From positions 1-64,000 of the forward strand of contig MKSW01000002.1 of NCBI GenBank assembly GCA_001897425.1: a DNA stretch of 64,000 bases. Direction: 5' to 3'. Made by a program: the position numbers and the translations under genes. Below the pieces are notes generated by a model, which was given only the letters and a program-made list of their open reading frames with translations, searched no databases and was not told the origin of the DNA. Shown one piece after another: positions 1 to 7,086 of this stretch. Source of the stretch: Actinobacteria bacterium 69-20 (lineage in GTDB: Bacteria; Actinomycetota; Actinomycetes; Mycobacteriales; Nakamurellaceae). How positions within the stretch are numbered: position 1 is the stretch's first letter; each line of letters opens with the position of its first letter.

Positions 1-2
1 CC

Positions 3-89
3 GGCACCGACACCGTCGACACGAGAACCACCGTGCCCCTCCGCGTCCGCGAATGGCACAGCATCCTCCAAAACACGGCAGGCGGCTAA
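3..89 (+). CDS. C-terminal end of an unidentified protein (partial)
   Basis: The third forward frame is open from the window edge to a TAA at 87-89 and would encode the last 28 residues of a protein (TDTVDTRTTVPLRVREWHSI... ending in TAGG). The residue mix looks like real protein, but the piece is too short to assign to a family. If genuine, its gene converges with the beta-glucosidase gene. It could also be chance coding in high-GC DNA. Confidence 0.35.
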   Translation, partial: GTDTVDTRTTVPLRVREWHSILQNTAGG

Positions 90-113
90 GCACCGGCCGC
101 GCATCCCCTGCAC

Positions 114-161
114 GGGTTGGGTGAACCACGCCCGCCACGGCACACCCCACACGCCCAACCC
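114..161. terminator. weak inverted repeat between convergent genes
   Basis: GGGTTGGG at 114-121 is complementary to CCCAACCC at 154-161; the stem extends to about 10 pairs with one G-T pair, and the loop is about 28 bases. There is no T run. Its position between a probable rightward gene end and the leftward beta-glucosidase gene end would suit a bidirectional terminator, but the long loop makes it weak. Confidence 0.25.
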
Positions 162-192
162 CACGGGCACAGCGATGAGATCCGCAGCTGCG

Positions 193-1554
193 TCAGTCGA
201 TACCGCGCGAGCGGTGCGCCGCGATGAGATCGCGATAATGCCCGAACGACGCGCGCGGCGTGCGATCCAGTGTCTCCGGGTCGATGCGCACCAGGCCGAA
301 CCGGCGGGTCATACCTTCGGCCCACTCCCAGTTGTCCATCAGCGACCAGTGGAAGTAGCCCCGCACGTCGACGCCGGCGTCGATCGCGTCGGCGACGGCA
401 CCGAGATGCGCATCGAGGTAGTCGATCCGGGCCGTGTCCGCCAGGAGGCGCCCGTCGGCATCGCGAACATCGTCATAGGCGCAGCCGTTCTCGGTGATGT
501 AGACCGGCGGCAGGTTCGGGTACGCGGCCCGCAGCCCGACCAGGAACTCGGTGAGCGCGGCAGGGTCGATCGGCCAGCCGAAGTCCGTCACCGGCCCGTC
601 CGCCGGCTCGACGAACGCGAAGGGCAGGTTCGGGTTCGCCGGGTCCGCGGCCACCGTGGTCGGCTGGTAGTAGTTGACGCCGTAGAAGTCGAGCGGAGCG
701 GCGATGGCCGCCAGATCGCCGTCGTGGACGCAGTCCCAGGCCGCGCCTGGGATCATCTGTAGGGCATCCGGATAGCCGCCGGAAAGCACCGGCTGGGCGT
801 ACTGGCCGTTGTGGTAGACGTCGTACATGCCGGCGGCGAGCAGATCCTCGTCCCGATCCGAGGCCGCGCGCACCGGGGTGTGGTTGTTGACAATGCCGAC
901 AGGGCTGCCGGTTTCGCGGAGCACAGCCGCAGCCCGCCCGTGCGCCAGCAGCTGGTGGTGCGCCGCCTGGAACGCGGCGCCGTAGAGCGTGAGTCCGGGT
1001 GCCTCGATGCCGAGCGCGTAGCCGTATCCGGTGTGCACCACGGGTTCGTTGATCGTCATCCACGCGGCGACCCGGTCGCCGAACGCGCCGCAGGCCGCCG
1101 CGACGTACTCCTCGAACGCGTCGACGCTGCCACGGTCGAGCCAGCCGCCCTCGATCATGATCTCCACGGGCATGTCCCAGTGGTAGAGCGTGACCCAGGG
1201 GGCGATATCCCGTTCCAGCAGGGCATCGATCAGCCGCGAGTAGAAGGTGACGCCCGAGGGGTTCAACGGGCCCCGGCCGCTCGGCAGGAGCCGCGACCAG
1301 GACAGTGAGAGGCGGTAGGCGTCCACACCGAGATCCGCCAGCAGCGACACATCTTCGCGCCAACGGTGATAGTGGTCGACCGCGACAGTCGGCGTGCTGC
1401 CGTCCGCGATCTTCCCCGGCACGGCGGCGAAGGCATCCCAGATGGAGCTGGTCCGGCCGCCCTCCGCGGCGCCGCCCTCGATCTGGGCGGCCGCTGTCGC
1501 CGCCCCGAATACGAATCGCGCGGGCAGCCGATCGGCGATATGCCCCGGAATCAT
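193..1554 (-). CDS. GH1 family beta-glucosidase
   Basis: This encodes a 453-residue glycoside hydrolase family 1 enzyme, which releases the terminal beta-linked sugar (usually glucose) from glycosides by a retaining double-displacement mechanism. TINEP with acid/base Glu170 and ITENG with nucleophile Glu355 are both present, as are the N-terminal FVFGAATAAAQIEGG segment and the aglycone-site HWSLMDNWEW segment. No signal peptide is visible, so it should act in the cytoplasm on imported glycosides. The ATG at 1554 overlaps the stop of the upstream MFS transporter gene as ATGA, implying translational coupling. A much longer upstream in-frame reading is only a shadow inside the transporter gene. 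The exact sugar substrate cannot be told. Confidence 0.93.
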   Translation of the reverse strand: MIPGHIADRLPARFVFGAATAAAQIEGGAAEGGRTSSIWDAFAAVPGKIADGSTPTVAVDHYHRWREDVSLLADLGVDAYRLSLSWSRLLPSGRGPLNPSGVTFYSRLIDALLERDIAPWVTLYHWDMPVEIMIEGGWLDRGSVDAFEEYVAAACGAFGDRVAAWMTINEPVVHTGYGYALGIEAPGLTLYGAAFQAAHHQLLAHGRAAAVLRETGSPVGIVNNHTPVRAASDRDEDLLAAGMYDVYHNGQYAQPVLSGGYPDALQMIPGAAWDCVHDGDLAAIAAPLDFYGVNYYQPTTVAADPANPNLPFAFVEPADGPVTDFGWPIDPAALTEFLVGLRAAYPNLPPVYITENGCAYDDVRDADGRLLADTARIDYLDAHLGAVADAIDAGVDVRGYFHWSLMDNWEWAEGMTRRFGLVRIDPETLDRTPRASFGHYRDLIAAHRSRGID

Positions 1555-2813
1555 GCGGAAACCTCCTGGCCGGCGATCGGGTGTGCACGCCGGACGGCGA
1601 ACCCGCGGGCGATGGGCAGGATCAGTGCGACGCCAACGAGCGGGACGATGAAGCCGGCGCGCATCGTCGAGCCGGACGCGACAAGCCCGGTCAACACGCC
1701 GCCGAGGACGAAGCCCAAGTAATTGAACTGGTTGACCCGCGCGACGATGGCGTCGGCCGTGGCTCGTCGCGCGACGGGATCGGCGATCGGGTTCCCGTCC
1801 GCGTCCACCGACGCCAGCTGCCCCGCCGCGGCGAAGGACAGCGGCGCCACTACGGCGATCCCGACGCCCAGCACGGCGAAGCCGACGATCGCGACCCACG
1901 GCGTGTGCGCGAGCAGGGCCGCGAGCAGGCCCACCGCGCCGACGGTCGCCGCGAGGCGGACGACGCGGACGGGGCCCACGCGGCGCACCAGGTGGTCGCC
2001 GGCGAGTCGGGCGACGAGGCTGGTGGCCTGGTAGGCGGCGTAACCGAGCGGTGCCACACCGGCCGATGCGAGCAGTACGTCGTGCAGGTAGATGGTGGAC
2101 CAGGACTGAGTGGCGGAGTCGGCGACGTAGAACAGCACGATCGCCGCGCCCAGCACCAGCATCGGACGCCACGGAATCGCCACGACCCGAGCCGCGCCGC
2201 CCGCTACCGGCAGCTCAGTCGGTCCCGTCGGTAGGCCCAGCCTCGCCGGCAGCAACGGAGTGGCCGCGGCGATCAGCGGCACCACCGCCACCGGAGCCAG
2301 CGCCACGGCAAGGGACCAACCGGCGGATCCGGTGCCCGAGGTCTCCAGTGCGCCAAGGATCCCGCCGGCGCTCCACGAACCGTGGAACGAGGTGAGGATG
2401 GATCTGCCCTGCATCGCCTCGCACGCGACGGCCTGCATATTGGTGGTCGCGTCGACGCAACCCAAGGCGAGCCCGTAGACCCCGAGCGCCACACAGAACA
2501 CGACGAACGACGGTGCCAGTGCCGCACCCAGGACCCCGAGTGCGAGCGTCACCAGCCCGAATCGCAAGGCGCCCGCGCTGCCGAATCGCGGGGCCAGCCA
2601 GCCGGCAACCACCGACCCGACGGCTGCCAGCAGCGCGACCACGAACATGATGACGGTGATCGCGAGATCGTCGATGCCCCAACGTTCCTTGAAGGCGCCG
2701 AGGTGCGTGAGCACCACGGCGAAGACGAATCCCTGCGCGAAGAAGGCCGATGTGGCCGCGGCGCGGCCGCGCGACACGGCGCCCTGCACCTCGGCCCGCG
2801 ATTCGGGTGGCAT
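1551..2813 (-). CDS. MFS transporter
   Basis: The 420-residue product is an integral membrane protein with about 12 hydrophobic segments and a central hydrophilic stretch around residues 190-210, the usual layout of major facilitator transporters. A first-loop segment GWLAPRFGSAGALRFG resembles the MFS loop 2-3 motif. The gene ends in an ATGA overlap with the GH1 beta-glucosidase gene, so its substrate is plausibly a glycoside or disaccharide that the enzyme then cleaves; this is inference from position only. The region near residue 315 includes a hydrophilic loop (ASVDADGNPIADPVARRATAD) longer than typical. Substrate and direction of transport are not readable from sequence. Confidence 0.85.
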   Translation of the reverse strand: MPPESRAEVQGAVSRGRAAATSAFFAQGFVFAVVLTHLGAFKERWGIDDLAITVIMFVVALLAAVGSVVAGWLAPRFGSAGALRFGLVTLALGVLGAALAPSFVVFCVALGVYGLALGCVDATTNMQAVACEAMQGRSILTSFHGSWSAGGILGALETSGTGSAGWSLAVALAPVAVVPLIAAATPLLPARLGLPTGPTELPVAGGAARVVAIPWRPMLVLGAAIVLFYVADSATQSWSTIYLHDVLLASAGVAPLGYAAYQATSLVARLAGDHLVRRVGPVRVVRLAATVGAVGLLAALLAHTPWVAIVGFAVLGVGIAVVAPLSFAAAGQLASVDADGNPIADPVARRATADAIVARVNQFNYLGFVLGGVLTGLVASGSTMRAGFIVPLVGVALILPIARGFAVRRAHPIAGQEVSA

Positions 2814-3111
2814 GTACCGGGACTATTCCCGCGGCCGGGCGACCGGTCAAGCACCCGCAGTTCGCGCGTCATAGCGGTTCTATCAACACCGCAGATCGAT
2901 CAACACCGCGGTATCGCCATAGCGGCCGAACGCGCGTCACGACGGCGGCCCACGGCCGCGTACGCTGGAGGGCCGCGGGTTGCCGACGCCGGAAGCCCGT
3001 CGTTTTCGTGTGTTCACCGGGCCGGGAACATCGGCTCGGCCGCCGACGTTACTAAGACGGTACGAGAAGTCGCGGCGCCGGATGCGGCGTACGAGACCAG
3101 GAGGAATGAGC
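2814..3111. other. 298-base spacer between divergent MFS gene and rbpA
   Basis: No convincing gene is present. The spacer carries one CGTCATA word at 2867, a direct repeat of ATCAACACCGC (2882-2892 and 2899-2909, period 17), the SigH/SigR-like rbpA promoter at 3024-3050 and the rbpA ribosome binding site at 3099-3106. The promoter of the leftward MFS/beta-glucosidase pair must also lie here but was not recognised. Confidence 0.6.
3024..3050 (+). promoter_or_regulatory. SigH/SigR-type ECF promoter of rbpA
   Basis: GGGAAC at 3024-3029 is followed after 17 bases by CGTT at 3047-3050. This matches the known SigH/SigR consensus (GGGAAY, 16-18 bases, CGTT) used in actinobacterial thiol-oxidative stress responses. 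Transcription would start near 3057, leaving a leader of about 55 bases before the rbpA ATG. In Streptomyces rbpA is known to belong to the SigR regulon; that the same holds here is inference. Confidence 0.65.
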
Positions 3112-3453
3112 ATGGCAGACCGTGTGCTGCGAGGCAGCCGACTCGGTGCGACGAGCTACGAGGCGGACCGGAACCACGACCTCGCGCCTCGGCGCACCGC
3201 CACCTACCGCTGCCCGCGGGATCACGAGTTCGCGGTACCGATGGCCGACGACGCGGAGGTCCCCACCGTGTGGGATTGCCGCATGCACGGCCTCGAGTCG
3301 ACCCTGGTCGACGGTTCGGTGCCGGATGGCAAGCCCGCGAAACCGCCGCGGACGCATTGGGACATGCTGCTGGAGCGCCGGTCCGTCGACGAACTCGAGG
3401 AAATCCTCAAGGAGCGCCTGGACGAGATCAAGTCGCGGCGCACGGCCATCTGA
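3112..3453 (+). CDS. rbpA: RNA polymerase-binding protein RbpA
   Basis: The 113-residue product is RbpA, an actinobacterial essential factor that binds sigma-A-type sigma factors and RNA polymerase and stabilises the open promoter complex. The N-terminal MADRVLRGSRLG segment, the central core domain, the basic linker and the C-terminal sigma-interacting segment (PPRTHWDMLLERRSVDELEE) are all intact. Cys34, His38, Cys56 and His59 stand at the positions of the zinc ligands of the Streptomyces protein (Cys, His, Cys, Cys), so it may bind zinc through a CHCH set; the M. tuberculosis protein lacks this set. AGGAGGA at 3099-3105 supports the ATG at 3112. It is monocistronic and converges on the mannose synthase gene with only 9 bases between stops. 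Confidence 0.97.
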   Translation: MADRVLRGSRLGATSYEADRNHDLAPRRTATYRCPRDHEFAVPMADDAEVPTVWDCRMHGLESTLVDGSVPDGKPAKPPRTHWDMLLERRSVDELEEILKERLDEIKSRRTAI

Positions 3454-3462
3454 TATTTGCCG

Positions 3463-4254
3463 TCAGCGGCACCGGTCCACCGCGCCCCTCAACTGCGCCC
3501 AGCGGTGCCGAACGGCCCACACCGCAATGCTGGTGAACGCTTCCGTCATGATCGAACCGCTCATCTTGGACGAGCCGATCTGCCGTTCGGTGAATGTGAT
3601 CGGCACCTCGGCGACGCGCAGCCCTGCGCGGATCGTGCGCCAGGCCAGGTCGACCTGGAAGCAGTAGCCCTGCGACGCCACGTCCTCGAGGTGTAGGCGC
3701 CGCAGCACGTCCGCGCGGTAGGCACGGTAGCCGGCCGTCATATCGCGCACGCCCGATCCCAACGCGAGTCGCGTGTACAGGTTCGCGCCGCGCGAGAGCA
3801 CCTGCCGGCTCGCCGGCCAGTTCACCACCGAGCCGCCGGGCACGTACCGCGACCCGATCACCAGATCCGCGTGCGCCATCGCATGCAGTAGCCGGGGCAG
3901 CTGCTCGGGCGCGTGCGACCCGTCCGCGTCCATCTCGACGATCGCGTCGTACCCACGCTCCAGCGCCCAGCCGAAGCCGGCCAGGTACGCCGCCCCGAGC
4001 CCGTTCTTCGCGGTCCGGTGCAGCACATGCACCCGCGGATCCGCCGCCGCGAGATCGTCCGCGACGGCACCGGTGCCGTCCGGCGAGGAGTCGTCCACCA
4101 CCAGCACATCGACCAGCGGCACGCTCGTCAGCAGCCGGCCCATGATCAGCGGCAGATTCTCCCGCTCGTTATACGTCGGGACGATGACGATCACGCGCCC
4201 CGATGCCGGCAGGTCGGCGAACACGTCATCGCCGCGGGCGTCGGCCTCAGGCAC
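3463..4254 (-). CDS. ppm1: Polyprenol monophosphomannose synthase (GT2)
   Basis: A 263-residue GT-A glycosyltransferase of family 2 that transfers mannose from GDP-mannose to polyprenyl phosphate, giving the donor for lipoglycan and protein mannosylation outside the membrane. Visible are the nucleotide-binding start [16 protein letters not shown] near residue 22, [10 protein letters not shown] near 54 and the metal-binding EMDADGSH near 110. The GTG start at 4254 overlaps the end of lnt by 8 bases, so the pair is co-translated. In M. tuberculosis the two activities are one fused protein (Ppm1, Rv2051c), while M. smegmatis has two proteins; this organism has the split form. Confidence 0.93.
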   Translation of the reverse strand: MPEADARGDDVFADLPASGRVIVIVPTYNERENLPLIMGRLLTSVPLVDVLVVDDSSPDGTGAVADDLAAADPRVHVLHRTAKNGLGAAYLAGFGWALERGYDAIVEMDADGSHAPEQLPRLLHAMAHADLVIGSRYVPGGSVVNWPASRQVLSRGANLYTRLALGSGVRDMTAGYRAYRADVLRRLHLEDVASQGYCFQVDLAWRTIRAGLRVAEVPITFTERQIGSSKMSGSIMTEAFTSIAVWAVRHRWAQLRGAVDRCR

Positions 4255-6175
4255 CGCTCGGCTCCTTCTTCGTCGTGGGCGCCACGGTGGACACCTCAGT
4301 GGGCGCCGCCGTTGACGTCACCGCGGGCGCACCAGCCGCACCCCGGCGACGGGACCGCAGCCACGCACCAGCCAGCAGCAGCGGGCAGATCGCGGTCAGC
4401 GCCCACTTCACGGGCGCCCCCAGCACGGTACCCGGTGTCGTCGCGGTGAGCAGCGGAACCTCCGGCACCATGAACCCCGCCGTGAACAGCGGCACGGAGT
4501 CCGCCACGCTGCCGTCGGGCCGGATCACCGCCGAGACACCGCTGGTCGCCGCGATCAGCACCTCGCGCCCGAACTCGACGGCCCGCACCCGGCTCATCGC
4601 CTGCTGCTGATACGTCTCGTTGGTGTACCCGAAGGTCGCGTTGTTCGTCTGCACCACGATCACCTGCGCACCGCCGTGCACCACGTCGCGGACCAGGTCC
4701 TCCTCGACGATCTCGAAGCAGATCACGTCACCGATCGGCACGCCGTTCAAGCTGAGGTTGCCCGGCTTGGCACCCGGCACGAAGTCGGCGCGCACCAGAT
4801 CGACCTTGGACGAGAAGAAGCGGAAGAACGGCCGCCACGGGATGTACTCGGCGAACGGCACCGGATGCCGCTTCGTGTACGTGGCGCCGGGCCCGGTGAC
4901 CGGGCTCCACACGATGCCCATGTTGTAGACCTTGTCCGGCTGGTCGCTCTGCACCACCGCGCCGACCAGCAGCGGCACGCCGACCTCCTTGGCGGCCTTG
5001 TCGATCACCGCGGCCGCGTCGGGGTTGCGGTACGGGTCGATGTCGGACGAGTTCTCCGGCCAGAGCACCAGGCGCGGCTTCGGCACCGTGCCGGCCTGCA
5101 CCGCCGCCTCCAGCCGCGCGGTCTCCGCGGCGTGCATGTCCAGCACGGCCCGCCGGCGAGCGTTGAACTCGAGCCCGGGCTCGGGCACGTTTCCTTGTAT
5201 GACGCCGATCGGCGCCGTCGGCGCACCGGCGCCGGTCTGGACGGCCGGGCGAGCGGCCAGACCCCCGGCGAACGGCAGCAGCACCAGGACGAGGGGCATG
5301 CCGACGCCCACCAGTCGGCGGACAAGGCCGGTCCGCGCGCTCTGCGCGCGGCGAACATCGTCATCTCCGTTGATCGAGACGTCGCTCCGGGCAGCGCGCC
5401 GCCACCGGACGCGGACCCGGAGCCCGGACCACCCGGCGCCGCCGACCCATACCCGGCGCAGCACCTCGCCGAGTGCGAAACCGGCGAGCGCGACGGCGAA
5501 CGCGAGTCCCACCTCACCGACCACCGCGGCGAGCGGCAGCAACGGGCCGTCCGGTTGGGTGAAAGCGACGGCACCCCAAGGGAAACCACCGAACGGGAAC
5601 ACCTCCCGGAGGGCCTCCCCCGCCACCCAGGCGCACGCGGCCCAGATCGACCATAACGGGAGCCGGCGCGATGCCGGGCCCATCAGCGCCACGGCGGGCA
5701 TCACCAGCAGCGCCTCCGCCGTCGCCAACGCCAGCCACGGGACGCTACCCACGTAGATGCCGGTCCACTCCAGCATCGGGAAGAACTGCACGGCTCCGAA
5801 CGCGAAGCCGAGCCCAGCCGCCGCCTTGGCACTTCGCCCGTACACCGCGATGCCCAACAGCGCGAAACCAAAGATCGGCGCCCACCACAGCGTCGACGGC
5901 GCGTAGCCGGCGTAGAGCAGCAGCCCGCCGGCCGCGGCGACGAGGATCCGCAGTCCGCCGGTCCCGCGAAGCGACTTCAGGCGCCTGGGCCACCGCTCGC
6001 GCCGGCGCTGCCGCCGTGTCTGTTGCCGCTGTTCCCGCAGCTGCCGGCGGCGTTCCCGCGAATCAGCCGGCGAGTCCGGGCCGCTGCGTCCTTGGCTGCG
6101 TCCGTTACTGGGATCCTGGGCGGCATCCGAACCGAGCCCGCCCCGCTCGCGCGTCGAGTCGAGGTGCAGGGCCAC
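4247..6175 (-). CDS. lnt: Apolipoprotein N-acyltransferase
   Basis: The 642-residue product has a basic, Arg/Gln-rich cytoplasmic N-terminus (about residues 20-75), about six membrane segments, a periplasmic-side nitrilase domain and a final membrane helix, the layout of Lnt, which adds the third acyl chain to lipoproteins. The nitrilase catalytic set is visible: Glu in LWPENSSD, Lys in [14 protein letters not shown] and Cys in GDVICFEI. Chosen start is GTG at 6175, 34 bases after the prepilin peptidase stop; an ATG at 6232 would overlap that gene by 23 bases and is the alternative. The C-terminal tail is Ala/Thr-rich. It precedes ppm1, matching the order in the fused mycobacterial protein. 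Confidence 0.92.
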   Translation of the reverse strand: MALHLDSTRERGGLGSDAAQDPSNGRSQGRSGPDSPADSRERRRQLREQRQQTRRQRRRERWPRRLKSLRGTGGLRILVAAAGGLLLYAGYAPSTLWWAPIFGFALLGIAVYGRSAKAAAGLGFAFGAVQFFPMLEWTGIYVGSVPWLALATAEALLVMPAVALMGPASRRLPLWSIWAACAWVAGEALREVFPFGGFPWGAVAFTQPDGPLLPLAAVVGEVGLAFAVALAGFALGEVLRRVWVGGAGWSGLRVRVRWRRAARSDVSINGDDDVRRAQSARTGLVRRLVGVGMPLVLVLLPFAGGLAARPAVQTGAGAPTAPIGVIQGNVPEPGLEFNARRRAVLDMHAAETARLEAAVQAGTVPKPRLVLWPENSSDIDPYRNPDAAAVIDKAAKEVGVPLLVGAVVQSDQPDKVYNMGIVWSPVTGPGATYTKRHPVPFAEYIPWRPFFRFFSSKVDLVRADFVPGAKPGNLSLNGVPIGDVICFEIVEEDLVRDVVHGGAQVIVVQTNNATFGYTNETYQQQAMSRVRAVEFGREVLIAATSGVSAVIRPDGSVADSVPLFTAGFMVPEVPLLTATTPGTVLGAPVKWALTAICPLLLAGAWLRSRRRGAAGAPAVTSTAAPTEVSTVAPTTKKEPSGA

Positions 6176-6209
6176 GCCCGCAAGCCTAGGCGAGGCGCGG
6201 TACGGCGCG

Positions 6210-7007
6210 TCAGACACCGAGCAGCCCCGCATAGCCCGCCGTCAGCTGTGCCCCGGCGGCGATCCCCACCGCGGTGCCGAGGATCATGAACGGCCCGAAC
6301 GGCAACGCCGTCTTCCCCGTCGCGCGGCGCAGGCCGATCATGCCGACCGCGACGATGCCGCCGAGCAGGAAGCCCGCAAACGCGCCGACCACCAGTGCCG
6401 ACCACCCGACGAAGGCCATCGCCCCGCCGAGCACCCCGGCGAGCTTCACATCGCCCCACCCCATACCCGCCGGGTACACCAGCACGAGCAGCAGGTAGAA
6501 GCCGAACAGTGCCGCTCCGCCGATCGCCGCGCGCGCCAGCGCCCACCAGTCGCCGGACCACCAAGCCGCGCCGACGAGCAGCGCCGCGAGCACCGGGTAG
6601 GCGGGCAGCACGATCGCATCCGGCAGCCGGTGCACGTCGATGTCGATCAGCGCCAGCGCCAGCCCGATGGCCGCCAGGTACAGCAGCGCGGGCAGCATCG
6701 GCAGCAGCTCGCGGTGCCAGGCGAACGCGACGACGGCGCCGAACAGCACGGCGGTCGCCGCTTCGACGAGCGGGTACCGGATGCTGATCGGCGTCCGGCA
6801 ATCCGCGCACCGCCCGCGCAACGCCAGGTAGGAAACGACCGGGACGTTGTGGCGGGCCCGGATCGGCTGCCCGCAGGAGGGGCAGTGTGACGCGGGCCGC
6901 ACCACGGACTCGCCCGCGGGCACGCGGTAGATCACCACGTTCAGGAACGAGCCGATCGCGGCACCGAGGACCACGGCAGGGATCAGCAGGACGGCGAGCA
7001 CAGGCAC
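6210..7007 (-). CDS. Prepilin peptidase (A24 family)
   Basis: A 265-residue, eight-helix membrane aspartic protease of the PilD/GspO family, which cleaves type IV pilin-like leader peptides and in full-length members also N-methylates the new end. The N-terminal domain has both CxxC pairs (CPSCGQPI and CADCRTPI) expected of the zinc-binding, methylating form. The catalytic aspartates are in LIDIDVHRLPD and MGWGDVKLAG. No pilin or secretion genes lie nearby, so the substrate is elsewhere; actinobacteria often carry it for Tad/Flp pili. Start is GTG at 7007, with 79 bases to the divergent P-ATPase gene. Confidence 0.93.
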   Translation of the reverse strand: MPVLAVLLIPAVVLGAAIGSFLNVVIYRVPAGESVVRPASHCPSCGQPIRARHNVPVVSYLALRGRCADCRTPISIRYPLVEAATAVLFGAVVAFAWHRELLPMLPALLYLAAIGLALALIDIDVHRLPDAIVLPAYPVLAALLVGAAWWSGDWWALARAAIGGAALFGFYLLLVLVYPAGMGWGDVKLAGVLGGAMAFVGWSALVVGAFAGFLLGGIVAVGMIGLRRATGKTALPFGPFMILGTAVGIAAGAQLTAGYAGLLGV

Positions 7008-7086
7008 GATCTTCGCATCAGCGCTTCCCTCTCCGTGTCACAGTCGCGTCGACCGGCGGCGTGGCGCGTCGTGAGAAGCTATCCGG

